Source of the DNA: Notospermus geniculatus
Lineage: Eukaryota; Nemertea; Pilidiophora; Heteronemertea; Lineidae
Length of the DNA: 64,000 nucleotides
NCBI GenBank assembly: GCA_002633025.1
Contig: NMRB01001298.1
Location: forward strand, 120,722-184,721
Reading direction: 5' to 3'
Shown: positions 1-11,418 of the stretch, piece after piece
Layout of the letters: each line of letters begins with the position of its first letter
Numbering within the stretch: the first letter of the stretch is position 1
Notes under the pieces: model-generated
What the model saw: only the letters and a program-made list of their open reading frames with translations
The model's database searches: none
What the model was told of the DNA's origin: nothing
Translations under genes and position numbers: made by a program

Positions 1-94
1 GAATGCTCCTCAACGTAAAGGAGTTGCTCAAGGCTATTGTTCTCAACAGGAGAACAATACCCTTGAGGAACTCCTTTACGTTGAGGAGCATTCC
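1..94. repeat. Near-perfect hairpin (MITE-like)
   Basis: Two ~44-base arms that are reverse complements (beginning GAATGCTCCTCAACG and ending CGTTGAGGAGCATTC) flank a few central bases. This is the first of many short non-coding hairpins in the window. It touches the window edge, so target-site duplications cannot be checked. Confidence 0.8.
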
Positions 95-476
95 AAAATA
101 CGAGCCAATATCACACCCGTGAGGTGAAAAAAAACTTTCGAAATACATGTAGAATTCTGCAAAATTTAAAGGCTAATAATTATCAGTCATTGATGCCTTT
201 AAAAACCTAGGGGATAAATATTGAAAGTCGGTCAGTGTCATGCAATCCACTGAAAATCGGGCGAGAGTTAGATTATTTCGATGATAATGCCAGGTCAGGA
301 AGACGTGTGTGCGAATGCAGACCTCGATTCAACGAATGGACAAAGCACTAGGCCTAATTCGAGAAAATCGCGTAGTAAATACATCAATAACCTCGACAGA
401 AATGATAAACTAGTATACGTGTATATGCATGGCCAATGTGCAAGTGTGGATGCGTCTTTTTCACACTGCACACCGA

Positions 477-660
477 CGAAACGATTTTGAGCACACCAAC
501 GAAACGATTGAGCACAACAACGAAACGATTGAGCACACCGACGAAACGATTGAGGACACCGACGAAACAATTGGGGACACCGACGAACGATTGAGCACAC
601 CCACGAAACGATTTTGAGCACACCGACGAAACGATTGAGCACACCGACGACGATCGAACA
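477..660. repeat. 21-bp minisatellite upstream of the P450 gene
   Basis: About eight to nine imperfect copies of a unit close to ACGAAACGATTGAGCACACCG, some with TTTT inserted. Because the unit is a multiple of three, open frames run through it on both strands; they are repeat artefacts. The array ends about 60 bases before the P450 start codon, so it lies in the promoter or 5' UTR region. Confidence 0.85.
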
Positions 661-720
661 CACCGAATTTTCTGATCTCAAGCGTACAGAATCACCCCCT
701 CAGTCCCAACCACACAACCT

Positions 721-3700
721 ATGATGGAAATTGAGCCTACTTCTGCCGCGTTTTTCATCCTTATGATTCTGCTGAGTGCGGTGTACCTCCGGCGGAAGAA
801 ACTTGGGAACCTACCGCCAGGACCTGCGGCATGGCCGATCATAGGAAGTTTACCATACCTGGGTAAGTTAAGAAAACAGGCCAACTGAACTCCTCACACT
901 CTAACCAAAATAGCACCTCGGAGAGCCGAATTAACCATTTAAAGCGCCACTGTATGCGTTAGGTTTTCTACCTGGCGGCCGACGTAACCTTTGACCTTTA
1001 GGCAACCTCGTTTATGCATGCCCGACAAGACTATTCAAATATATCTGTTATTTGAATGATCTAATTTACCAATTAGGCATTGAGACTGTTGCCATACAAT
1101 AATGAGTTGACGCATGGTACCTTACTTGATGAAAGGGTTAGTCAAGCTGTGACAGGTTTTGAACTTAAGTGATGAAACGGACGGCGGCCATTTTGTCACC
1201 TACGCTTTCGACATGGCATCAGTCGACCCTATGTGACCCTATGCTTTTGTATGTGTTGGACAGGACACCAGTCTTATCTCGTTGTTTCCAAATTCCGCCG
1301 CCAGGGGAGGGATAGTGAGCCTACCTCATGCAAACAGTGGCACTTTAAGGGTTATTTCAGCTGGGTGCACTAAACTCGCACCACACAGTAATACACCTGA
1401 AATCTTAAGGGTTATGCAAAGTGACTCGAAATCTCGAAATTTTGACGCAAAAAATCTGACTAACTGCACACAAAATTGAGAAAAAGGCTCGGGGCTCCTC
1501 GGGAAGCATCAGAAGAAGGGCCTTCGAGCCTTATTTTCTCAATTTTGTGTGCAGTTAGTCAGATTTTTTGCGTCAAAAATTCGAGATTTCGAGCCACTTT
1601 TCATAACCCTAGCCAGTAAGACGGGATACAACGGATCGGAATCAGGTCCATCGTGATGGACCCCAACCCCTTAAACTGTGTGCTACCCGAGGGAAAAAGG
1701 AATCTTGAACTCACCCGCAGGATTCTCCAAGAAGGTTTCGAATACCTCCATGTTCAAACCAAAGCTCTAATGACGACATAGGCCTACACAGACTCGGCCG
1801 TATTAGGCCTACACACAAACATGCGACGCATCACCAGACACCACCGTTGGCTTGCGATAAATGATCATTGTCAATACATGTATATTACAAGGAAAGCTTT
1901 TTTCCATTCAGAAAAGAAAAACATCGCCAGGTCGATTTCAAAATTCGCCAAGGAGTACAATTCTGACGTCATCGCAGTCCACCTCGGTCCAGTTCTCGGG
2001 ATCTTCCTCACCTCTTATGACGTCATCAAAGAGGCATACAACTATGACAGTTTTGTGGATAGACCAAGACTCTTTTTTGTCGACGAGGTTTATAAAAGAA
2101 GAGGTAAGTANGGGGGTAGGGGGCATGCAGTTATTTCATCTAAATCTCTTGCCAGGAACACTGTCGACCGAAAGGTATTATTTATTCGATTCAGGGTTGG
2201 ACCTAGGTCCAATTCTCCCTTCGCCATACCCAGCAATCCTTCGTAACGTTTTTAACATTAAACGTGATGTGGGTTAATTTCTATTATTTTGCATGAAAGA
2301 ATGACGGGAAAAGCACTCTTGGAAAAAGAAATCTTGGAAAAAGCATGAATTCCTATATCGGTTGAGGGAATATTAAGCAGAGTAAGATAATAAGGCTTAC
2401 AAAAAAGAAAGTCACTGTCACTTTAATATGTATCAGCTTATATCAGATTTGCATGCGAGTTGGAGAATTGCCGCCTGACACGTGACGTGGTTTTACCCAA
2501 TGGCATTTGAGAATACGTTGTGGTTGTGTAATAATAGCGTATATCGTCTTTTTTGCAGGCATTTCAAGTCTGCCCCCAGGGAAACACTGGAAAGAACAGA
2601 GAAAATTCGTTTTGTCCATATTTGGAAAAGAGACACCGGCTATGGAGTCCCTCATAGCAGGCGAGGTCGACCAACTCATTCAAGAGGTCTCCAATAGAGG
2701 GAGTGACAAGATCAATATGGCGCCGCTCGTAACGTTGACATCGGCCAATGTCCTTTTCCAGAAGTTTTTCGGAAAGCGATACGAGTATGACGACGAAACA
2801 TTCAAAGACTGCATCCGCAAGGTCGTAGAAATTGATAAACTAATACCGAACGATGCGATTCTGAACATACTACCATGGCTACGTCATCTCCCTGGCGATC
2901 TGTTCCACTTTAAACAGGCGATGGGAAATTATAACGTAGTACTTAAGTTCCTTCGTCAGAACATCGCAGAAATCGAGGAACAATTCGACCCGGATTCCGA
3001 CGAAGACGCACACTTTGCTGGCGCCTTCTTGGCGATGAAGAAACGCATGGAAAATGAGGACAGCGACACCAGTTTCACAGGTAGTGTGGCAATGGTAGCA
3101 AAATCTAGCGATATTTCTGTTTCATTTCGTGGTGGCCCAGTGCACCACAAGAGGAGATGGTAAAAGTTTGCCAAGCAGTTTCTCCAAACCTAATTATCTT
3201 GCGCAGGCATAAGCCAAAACCACCACATAAAAATTTCCCAACCCGTATTCCTGAGCGAAGATGATATCAACATGCTTATATGCTGAGTAGATGTTCCATA
3301 TTCGGCAATTTAAAGGTGCCTACAGGTCGACATCGCGTCTTGAAGCAACTCGACGGATCCGTCCCCGATCAAAAAACAACCACGCGCAGGTCGACATTTC
3401 AGCGATTGAGAGGAACTTGGAGCAACTGGCATTTACCTCGAACAGGACGCTCATGATGCATCCGGCAATTGCTCGGAGACGCAAGCGCGCTCAGGTCGAC
3501 AAAATCAGCAATTGATCAGTAACTCCCAGTTGCTTCCATCGCCGGAAAGCTAATTGCTGCGAGTTGCTTCAGGACGCAATGTCGACCTGTGGGCACCTTG
3601 AGATTTGAAGATACATACTTGAAAGACAAGATCAGACCAAAGCCAATGAAAACCACATACTTTTTCTACTTCTCTTCAGATGAGCAGCTAAGTATGGTTA

Positions 3701-5361
3701 TATTAGACCTCACCATGGCAGGCATTTTTACCTCGTTCACCACCATTCTGTGGGGCATTCTCTACATGGCAACCTTTGAAGACATCCAAAGGAATGTCCA
3801 AAGGGAACTTGACCAGGTTGTCGGAAAAGATCGCAAACCAAACATGACAGATAAACCCAATCTGCCGTACACCAATGCAACTTTACTAGAAATCCACCGT
3901 TTTGCAAGTGTCGCCCCACTCGGGCTTCCTCGGTCGAATACCACCCGTGACGTCACGCTACGGGGATTCACGATTCCCAAGGGAGCTTCAGTTTTCGCCA
4001 ACCTGTGGGCGCTGCAACGGGACTCAGATGTTTGGAAAAATGCGAATCAGTTTGATCCAGGTGAGGTGATAGAATCTAGTAATGCCCCCTGCCCCTGATG
4101 CTCACTTGTATTGCTTGTCACGGGATTGAGGGTCTTGATCTCGAAGTCCATTTAGAATGGTGCCAGTGAAGCCACAAATATATTGTTGGGGGAAGGCACA
4201 TCATATATCTGGGGTCCATTAGATTCTATTGAGACGGATATATATGAAACTAGAAATGCAGGCGCGGATCCAGGATTTTTGGCAGACGGGGGTCAGGGCC
4301 GCCGAGGGCGTCGTTGCAGGCGGGCACCGAAGATACCCGCGCCGACGGGGGGTCTGGGGGGCCTCTCCCAGAAAAGTTTGAAATCTAGAAGGCCGTAGAC
4401 GCGATTTCCTGGCATCTCAGTATCAAAGCAGAAGCTTTATTCTTGCGTTTTTTGCTGATTTTCGCAAATTATTGAAGAAAAAAACAATTGGTGGTGGCGA
4501 GCAGAGGGGGGTCACGCCCCCAAAACCCCCCCTCTGGATCCGCGCCTGTGCACACTGATTATGGCTGAAAATAGTTATCAGTCAGTATTCCTCTTGTGAA
4601 AAAGCCGGCCAACACTTTTTCCCAACACGACATGACAATTTACACGGCTACTTTAATTTTTTACTCAATAACACATCTAATACGTGTCAAGTTCGGATTC
4701 CAAATAACGCAGAGACTGCTCCATCTGCTTTTAAGCATCTCTCAAACAACTGAGCAATAGGAACACTGACAAACCTTACATCGGAATTACTGCAAGGAAA
4801 GTGACTAGTGCCGTGCCGTCAAAACGGCTGAAGTATTGTGGTCAACAGTGCAAGAGAATGAGGCACGAAGGTTTGCATTTTCAGAGCTCCTAGTGTGCAG
4901 AATCACTAGGACTCGTATTCTAGAAGCCTCCTAACTCTAAGGTCCACTTTAAGCTTTTGTATTTAGCCCTGCAAAACAATAGCTAAAGGTAAACCTTGGA
5001 GTTAAAGAAGCTTCTAGAATTAAGAATACGGCCCAAAGTAGATTTGGATCTAATTGTACTTGGCCATACATTCGAAATGAAATTAACAAGATGAATACTC
5101 CTTTTCCTGTTCCAGGTAACTTTTTGGACGACAAGGGTGTTGTTGTCGTTAACAAACAGCTGATCCCTTGGTCTTTGGGAAAGCGACGCTGCCCAGGAGA
5201 AAACACGGCGAAAATGGAAATATTTCTGATGATGACTTCCCTGCTCCAGAAGTTCAAGTATCTCGCTCCCTGAGGACCAACCGAAACCCAGCTTGGATGG
5301 TGTATTATCATTGATTATCGCGCCACCTGAGTACGAGGTTATTGCCAGAGAAAGACTGTAG
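721..5361 (+). CDS. Cytochrome P450, family 2-like (5 exons, 3' frameshift)
   Basis: Haem-thiolate monooxygenase of the CYP2 type, expected in the endoplasmic reticulum membrane. Exons: 721-862, 1912-2103, 2559-3080, 3680-4060, 5116 onward. All introns are GT-AG and phase 1. Visible features: N-terminal anchor then PPGP and WPIIG (exon 1), helix-C WKEQR (residues 122-126), I-helix with AGIFTS (299-304), K-helix EIHR (356-359), and haem loop WSLGKRRCPG with Cys438. The normal I-helix acid is replaced by Phe, and the haem loop starts with Trp instead of Phe. In exon 5 the frame reaches TGA at 5271-5273 (464 residues). One extra base near 5256-5261 explains this: ignoring it, the frame continues to TAG at 5359-5361 and the gene is exactly 493 codons plus stop, the usual CYP2 length. 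It is either a recent null allele or a sequencing error. Subfamily cannot be assigned. Confidence 0.93.
967..1320. repeat. Dispersed repeat in P450 intron 1
   Basis: Begins GCGGCCGACGTAACCTTTGACC and is shared with 56838-57240 over roughly 350 bases (same order of words, including ACCAATTAGGCATTGAGA and GACACCAGTCTTATC). Part of it recurs inverted at 60344-60490. Non-coding; family unknown. Confidence 0.75.
1408..1610. repeat. Long hairpin element in P450 intron 1
   Basis: Arms of about 90 bases (AGGGTTATGCAAAGTGACTCG at the left, the complement ending TCATAACCCT at the right) around a short G-rich loop. Foldback or MITE-type element. Confidence 0.8.
2559..3080 (+). CDS. P450 exon 3 (helices C to G)
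   Basis: 522-bp exon between acceptor TTTTTTGCAG and donor CAG/GTAGTG, phase 1 on both sides. It carries the haem-propionate-contacting WKEQR motif near its start and the variable substrate-recognition helices. It encodes in one piece what vertebrate CYP2 genes divide over several exons. Confidence 0.88.
3315..3597. mobile_element. TIR-bounded element in P450 intron 3
   Basis: Left end GGTGCCTACAGGTCGACATCG and right end ATGTCGACCTGTGGGCACC are inverted repeats of about 35 bases with few mismatches. The interior repeats the GTCGAC word several times. No coding capacity. Confidence 0.7.
3680..4060 (+). CDS. P450 exon 4 (I-helix to meander)
   Basis: 381-bp exon from TTCTCTTCAG to CCAG/GTGAGG, phase 1. 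It holds the I-helix segment with AGIFTS at the oxygen-activation kink, the K-helix ExxR pair (EIHR) and a RGFTIPKG beta-strand typical of CYP2 proteins. It ends within FDP of the meander, which exon 5 completes as GNF rather than the usual ERF. Confidence 0.88.
4259..4551. mobile_element. hAT-like non-autonomous element in P450 intron 4
   Basis: Left end CAGGCGCGGATCCAGG and right end CTGGATCCGCGCCTG are inverted repeats. Termini of the form CAGGnGCGGATCCAG are typical of hAT-derived MITEs in many animals. I could not see a convincing 8-bp target duplication. Confidence 0.6.
4908..5035. mobile_element. MITE with TATTCTAGAAGC termini
   Basis: Arms CGTATTCTAGAAGCCTCC and the complement at CTTCTAGAATTAAGAATACGGCCC. 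Same family as the element at 25391-25585, whose insertion can be proved. It lies just before exon 5 of the P450 gene and is absent from the paralogous copy near 10.8 kb. Confidence 0.7.
5116..5273 (+). CDS. P450 exon 5 (haem-binding loop), frameshifted end
   Basis: Acceptor TTCCTGTTCCAG, phase 1. It encodes the Cys-ligand loop GKRRCPGE. Beyond it, the reading frame runs into TGA at 5271. The base count of the paralogous fragment at 11.5 kb lacks one A at the corresponding place and stays in the frame that reads SLPEDQPKP, the expected CYP2 C-terminal strand. This points to a one-base insertion in this copy. Confidence 0.85.
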
Positions 5362-5691
5362 AGAAATGCAGAATACGAAATTAGATATGAACTCCCAATA
5401 CATGTACATGTATAACCAATGTCCAGGTTTTCAACACAAAGTCGAGATTTTATGCAGCATGTGATCAGACCTGTTGCCTTTTTTCAACGTCATGGAAGGA
5501 GCCACACTGCACAGACTCCGAAAAAAGACGAGTTTATCACCGACAGGACATGCAAAATATGCGATGGGCGTGGGTAAAACGCCGAACCTCCAATACAAAT
5601 GCTTGGATCATCATGTGACAAGCCTCATGACCAATTCCCATTTTTTCAGCAACGTCCATATTTCAGCGATGTCCCCACCATGTAGTCGAGG

Positions 5692-5871
5692 CAGGTGTAA
5701 CGTTTTTCAGTGTGGCCGTTTTTCTGTGTGATTCCCATTGTTCGGAACACACTGGGAAACAGACTCGCTGTTTATCTGTGTATCGTTCATTGTCAAGTCG
5801 CCGCTTATTCCGTCAATCTATTGTAATGTACTCACACTGGCACACGGGCCTCACTGAAAAACGTTACACCG
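5692..5871. mobile_element. GTGTAAT/ATTACAC-ended MITE
   Basis: Ends CAGGTGTAACGTTTTTCAGTG and CACTGAAAAACGTTACACC are inverted repeats. A copy in the opposite orientation lies at 16108-16286. Shorter relatives occur at 6865-7023, 13374-13550, 23503-23690, 25707-25896 and 27147-27340. Confidence 0.75.
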
Positions 5872-6018
5872 GTTCCTCACATCTTGACTACCAAGGGTTG
5901 TGACATCGCTACGCCATGCTCCGACTAAGTGGTGTAGTCTTATAAAGTAGCCAATACCGCAAAGAGGACCGCAAAAAACCAGTTAACATCTCTCAACATA
6001 AGTCCAGCTCGGGCTACT

Positions 6019-6138
6019 AGGGAGGTTTCGCAAGCGCCCGGTTAGGCCATACGACGACGTTTATCTATTGTTTGGGTATACCCACACAATAGATAAACGT
6101 CGTCGTAGGGCCTAACTGAGCGCTTGCGAAACCTCCCT
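6019..6138. mobile_element. TA-flanked GGGAGG hairpin
   Basis: Arms AGGGAGGTTTCGCAAGCGC and GCGCTTGCGAAACCTCCCT enclose a second inverted pair (GATAAACGTCGTCGTA). TA lies at both ends. It belongs to a loose superfamily of hairpins with GGGAGG/T-TT ends. Confidence 0.8.
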
Positions 6139-7661
6139 ATTTTCTCAACTCCCACGGCAACTCATGAACTGGCGAGTTCTGTTCTGGAACCTGTATGTGC
6201 ATGCAGGCTGACGTATGTACGCAAATCATCGACTATTCCTGTGTCACGTGAATAAAAGCATTTTCATAGAAAAGATTTCTCGAATCTGCGTTCGTCTCGA
6301 CCGACTCAGAGAATCGCCGAATCCATTCTAATTATCCACGTCACATGAACATGACATGATGAACGATAAAAGAATTTTTTCGCAGCGTCGGTGTCAATAT
6401 AGGACAGTTCAAGTTGGTTTTGGTAGCCTAGGCCTACAGAAGTGCTTTGTTCTGAAAATATCATATATTGGAACACATGGTTACGATAACAGCTTTGAGA
6501 TTCACCAGGTGCCTTTTTTGCATCCGAAATTAGTCCATAAAAATCGTTCACGTGGGAAATCATTTTGAAAAACGCACTTTTATTTTTAGCAGTATCTAGG
6601 TGGCAAACTGACTAAATTGGAAATCCCAAATCCCAATGGGGAGCGCCAATTGGTCACGTGATGACTACTGATAGAGCAGACGAGACACCTAGCGTTGACC
6701 TATGCCCATTGTTCGAGAGATGCGGTTCACCAAGCACGGCCAATCACACCTTGATTCGTCATGAATAATAGGTGGCATTGGTGTACTATCAGTTCAAAAC
6801 CACGCGTATATTCTCGCGTGGTCTGCGTGATCGGGGTTCCCTATTCCCTCTCTTTGTTTTGGCTCAGGTGTAACATCGGTGAGTGTTCCTGTAGCTCAGT
6901 GTTCGCCAACAATAGACGGGGCCTAGAATGGTTATTGTTGGGTTAGCTGCCGCTTAATCCATCAGGAGGGAAACAATAAGAAAAACACAGAAATATGGGG
7001 AACACTGATCGACGTTACACCGGAAACGAGGCTAGCGAATCATGAACATATTAGGTACAGTATTGAACTTCAATAACCAGTTCACCACAAGGAATTTTGC
7101 GGTGGAATATTTTTTAGTATTGCGAAATCAGTCGTTAAAATTTGACCAATTTCACCAGAATGTGGGAGGATTGAGACTGAGAGCAGCTTTAGGTGAAGGA
7201 AGAGATCGTATAAGTTGTGGGAGTAATATTTGGATTCTTTTTTGAATCATCGGACAAAGGTAGGCCAATGGATGTACAAGTATCTAGGCCTATAGGCCTA
7301 CACTCATTAATGGTCGTATCTAGCCGGAAATCACGTACATGTAATTTATCATGAAACTATTATGTGACGTTGATTTTCGGCGATATTTCGCCGAACTTCC
7401 CCCAAAATCAAGAAGCCCACGGGGGGTAGGCCTATATAATACATGTACTAGTATAGGCTAGTATAAACCTAAGGTCCTGTCTAATGTCATGGAGAATAGG
7501 CCTGTAATGTATTTACTGACCAGTCGACGTCGGCATTTCTTGGTGAGCATTCATTGTCGCACCGTTTTGTACAGCATCAGTGGCAACGGCACTTCGAAAA
7601 TGCCAAGTGACCTCTGCTAACAGGGGCGGTTTCCACTGAATGCTTACATTCCATCATTAAC

Positions 7662-7812
7662 AGGGAGGTTAAGAAATCAAACGATAAACGTAAACGTCAA
7701 CGACAATGTTATTTTTGTACCTGAAAATGCAATATAAAATCTGGTGAATGTGTAGTAGGAAAAATAACGTTGTCGTAAAGTTTATGTTATCGTTTGATTT
7801 CTTAACCTCCCT
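7662..7812. mobile_element. AATCAAACGATAA hairpin MITE, copy 1
   Basis: Terminal AGGGAGGTTAAGAAATCAAACG with its complement at the right end, interior with inverted ACGACAAC/GTTGTCGT. Other copies: 30222-30378, 53966-54116, 56673-56827. Confidence 0.85.
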
Positions 7813-8192
7813 AATGTCAATCCTGCCAACGTTAAACCATGACCAATACTTTCGTTCAGTCATTCGTTGTCAAGAAAATTTCGACCGTCGCCAAATTGAC
7901 TGCACTCGGTACATATAGGCCTAGACCTACCGGTATATGACTGAAGGGACGCGAGACACACCCAGAAAGTATAATTCATCTGTTGGTTTAGGCCTACATC
8001 ACTGAAATGCATTGCTGATCACACATGGCGTCTCATGTGCATGTACCTATACGTAAAAAAATTGAGGTGGGTGGAGCTACACCCCTGACCTTCATAACCT
8101 TGTAACTACAGTATATAGGGCCTAATATGATCGAAAAGTGATCAGACCTTTCATTCTGAATCTCCTTGTTGCAGGCATTATGGAAGCACACA

Positions 8193-8956
8193 ATGGCCAC
8201 CGGCACCAGGAAGAGGAGTAGGCCTAGGCCTACCGGTACCAAAAAGCTGTATCACTACACCAGTGAAGAAGGGAGTGTGGGCATCGATCGAGACAAGCGA
8301 ATCACCGCTTCGACGAACGCGAAAAAAAGAAACGCCGTCTTCGGCCCAGGCGTATATCTTACAAGCAAATCGCCAACAGACAATACGAAATTTGGGATAA
8401 TGCTGAACAACTACGACAGCAGTAAGTTTACCTGCATAAAAAGAGCACAGGGTGTGTCATCGGCGTGCCCGTCTTATGATCCGTAGCCCACCACACCAAA
8501 CCACTATACGCCGGCAGCTACTAAATAAGAAATCCGCCCGACTCGATCTAAAGTGGAGCTCCCGCCTCTCAATCGCATTTTTTGTTAGTTAGGCTATTCT
8601 TTCAGTAGGCTGAACACGTACCAGAATCTGAACTGCGGGTGGGGCGGGGCTTTTGTCCGCTATAGGCTACTAGCCTTTTTGCGGTCAGTTAGGTAGGCTA
8701 TCACCTCATGCAATGGCCACGTAAATTTCGGCTACATTCAGAAACGCATTTTTCAGCTTTCAGAAATATGGAGAGGAGGATCTTCACAAACAATGCCAAA
8801 AAGATCGAGAAAGTCATCGAAGTTAATGTACCAAAAAGATCTGTTGAGCACGTACATGTATCAAATGCCGACAGAGACATCTACAGGATAAAGGGCGATC
8901 TCGACCTCAATAGGTGTACTTATCGGATCCTTGATGGCCCAGTAGACCTATTGTAA
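8193..8956 (+). CDS. Tox-ART-HYD1-type ADP-ribosyltransferase, copy A (2 exons)
   Basis: Small protein of 142 residues from exons 8193-8421 and 8757-8956 (GT-AG, phase 1). The ATG follows an acceptor-like TTGTTGCAG, so a 5' UTR exon may exist upstream. It carries the three conserved blocks of the Tox-ART-HYD1 family: LYHYT near the N-terminus (His21), FGPGVYLTS (Tyr55), and GDLDL in exon 2 (Asp124/Asp126). These NAD-dependent transferases are best known as toxin domains of bacterial polymorphic toxins; here the gene is intron-bearing and free-standing, with no signal peptide and an Arg/Lys-rich start. Target and activity are unknown. It lies in a duplicated block with copy B (13816-15466) and a truncated copy (20523). 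Assignment is by motif; I am fairly sure of the fold, not of catalysis. Confidence 0.82.
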
Positions 8957-10690
8957 GGTAAGCTTAATCTTTGGAACGGAACTGTAGACAACATAACAAA
9001 CTTGAGAAAGAATCATCCGGCCAGTTATCAAATCATTTACCGAAAGAAGCCAGTTCTGCAGAACTTGACAAGAACATCACCGCCCTCTGAACTGCCTTTT
9101 GCCTGCCAGAATATAATCGGGCCCCTTTCGAACTTCTTCAGCGGATGATTTTTAATAATATCCTTGCCCCAGGTCAAAACGTAAATGATGTACGTACTCT
9201 TCATGTACATCACTGCATTTTGACATGGGGTGAGGATGTTGTTATTACCCGCTCAAGACTTTCGAAAGGGTCCTTGGGTCCCATTAGTCCACGAAACACT
9301 GGTTGGAATCTGTAATGCATGTAACCGCAATTGCATACCAGCAAAAATAGATAAGCGCTTATCCATTTTTGATACAAGTGTAATAGAATCTACCGGTATA
9401 ATGTCCCCCGATATGTGATGTCCCTTAATCCTGTGACAAACAATGCAGGGGGGCATCAGAAAGATGGGGGCATTAGATTCTATCACACGTGTATCCCAAG
9501 TTCAAACGAACTTAGAGGTATTTTGATTGATTCGACAATTACGGAAGGAAATTGTGACCCGACATTCTAACACAGAACGCAAGTACAGCACATTTCTAGC
9601 AACGCCATCCACGGACACCCTGGTGTTCGGATTCGTCGCCAGTGCTCTGATCCACACAAAAGGGTCAGGAAGTCAGCGTGCTACTGACGAAAACCGACGG
9701 GAGCACGGCATATGAGCAACGCAGACAGGATAAAATGTGACCGGACAACTCATCGAGTTTTTCTTTTTGTCTATTTCAGATAACCACTCACAGGTAGAGT
9801 GGTCAAACTCCATCCAGATGCATTTATAAATACGTAGATTCTTAGTTAGGCTACGCATGTTACATGCTACACTTGGGAACTGGATTCACATGGACAGTTA
9901 AGAGGAACTCCTTTGAAAAACACTGACATTCAAGCATAGACAGTTTTTGGAAAAACATTTGGAACGACTACCCTGCATCTTCGCTCACCACAGGGATTTT
10001 TAATATAGGCCTTCCCTGATAAGAGCTCAAAAACTCGGTTTCCGAGGCAAGAACCATGTTTTGGAAACAAAATTGACGTCGAACTCTCTGTAATTTACAA
10101 TTTGGGATCAAGTTTGCAACTTAGTAATTCATGATATGTTCAGGCGGAATACATGTACGTGTCCTTGATTTCAACAATTAAACGAAAACCATGACTAGCG
10201 ACGACTGTTTACTTTCACTGTTTGTCCTGAAAAAATCGCTTCTTTTTACATGTCATACAAGTCATCTGTTATATATTTTGTTTGCCACTACTTGAACGAA
10301 CTGGCTTCAGTAATCAAATCAGCAAACCAAGATAGTATTTGATGATACATGTAGACTGCCAAATAAAGAACACCAAGACGTCGTGGTACTAACACAATAA
10401 AAGAAAGTCTTTTTTCATCATTAACACTGCCTGTGATTTTTAATACGAAAAAGCCGTCTCCGAATTTCGCAAATTTTCGACCACAAACGGGGTCTTCCTC
10501 AGGCACTTTCTACTAGAGATTCCAGAAAAGACTGAGCTGGATCCCAAATGTAGATCTAAAGTATCCTGCACAAACGCATCTAAAGCATCCTGCCTGTGAT
10601 TTTACACACAACTGGTGCAGAGTACGTGGAGATGACCATACAGAAAATACAACAAAATACAACAACAGAACAAATGTGAAGAGGTCTGCA
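8957..10690. other. Spacer downstream of ART copy A
   Basis: No gene seen. It includes a hairpin (9150-9245, arms around CCTTGCCCCAGGTCAAAAC) and a stretch from about 9540 to 10250 that is repeated after ART copy B (16300-16900) and again at 17880-18400: shared words GATAACCACTCA and ACCATGACTAGCGACGACTG in the same order. Confidence 0.7.
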
Positions 10691-10942
10691 AGGAAAATGA
10701 CTAGTTCCCTGCCGTCAAACCGCCACCAAAGTACATGTATTGTGGTCAACGGTGCTAGAGAATGAGGCATGAAGGTTTGCATTTTCAGCTCCTGTGCAGA
10801 ATCACTAAGTAGATGTTGGACCTAACTGCACTTGGCCATGCATTCGAAATGAAATAAACAAGAGGAATACTCCTTTTCCTGTTCCAGGTAACTTTTTGGA
10901 CGACAAGGGTGCTGTTGTCGTTAACAAACAGCTGATCCCCTG

Positions 10943-11418
10943 GGCCAACCGCACAGAATGGCCGATAGTGCTTTCGGTGCCTCTCGGCGGTTAGTTAATG
11001 GGAAAATGCGTTATAACTAACTGCCGATAGGCGCCGGTAGCACTATCGGACTTTCTCTGCGGTCGGCAGAAAGTCCGATAGTGCTTTCGATGCCTATCGG
11101 CGGTTTATTTAATGGGAAAATGCGTTATAACTAAAGCCCCAGTCACATATCCACTCCGGGGCCCGTACGGCGAGTAAAAACAGACATTTTGGCCAATTTC
11201 TACGGTGCCCAGTTTGATCCAGCCTACTTTCCGCCTATCTATTGAGGCGATTTCGGCATGATTCATCTTAGATCCGAGTTTCACTCTCTAAAATCCGCAG
11301 CAAGCCGCTGGGTGGGGAAAATCGTACGGGGCCCGGTGCATTTGTGACCTAGGCTTACATGTAACTGCCGATAGGCGCCGGTAGCACTACCCGTACCGGA
11401 CGTTCCGTGCGGTCGGCC
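10943..11418. mobile_element. TIR element inserted in P450 exon copy
   Basis: Ends GGCCAACCGCACAGAA and TTCCGTGCGGTCGGCC are inverted repeats. The flanks repeat CTG (10940-10942 and 11419-11421), giving a 3-bp target duplication, and exon 5 at 5116 serves as the uninterrupted reference. Internally it repeats CCGATAGTGCTTTCG-type words and carries a nested element (11135-11355). Confidence 0.82.
11135..11355. mobile_element. Nested GCCCC-GTCACATATCCAC element
   Basis: Left part GCCCCAGTCACATATCCACTC and right part GGGGCCCGGTGCATTTGTGAC are inverted. A second copy with better conserved ends lies at 28835-29029. It sits inside the transposon at 10943-11418, so it arrived later. Confidence 0.7.

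Larger units (their letters stand above)
5362..8192. other. Spacer between P450 and first ART gene, repeat-rich
   Basis: No gene seen. It holds a GTGTAA-ended MITE (5692-5871), a TA-flanked hairpin (6019-6138), a second GTGTAA-type element (6865-7023) and an AATCAAACGATAA hairpin (7662-7812). The words TTCGTCTCGACCGACTCAG (about 6290), TTGCCTTTTTTGCATC (about 6510) and GAGGCTAGCGAATCATG (about 7030) recur in the same order near 12.3-12.7 kb and 19.2-19.6 kb, showing that the spacer itself is duplicated. Confidence 0.75.

Noticed and set aside
295-681. Several overlapping open frames on both strands with repeated peptide words
   Set aside because: They follow the 21-bp minisatellite; unit length divisible by three keeps all frames open.
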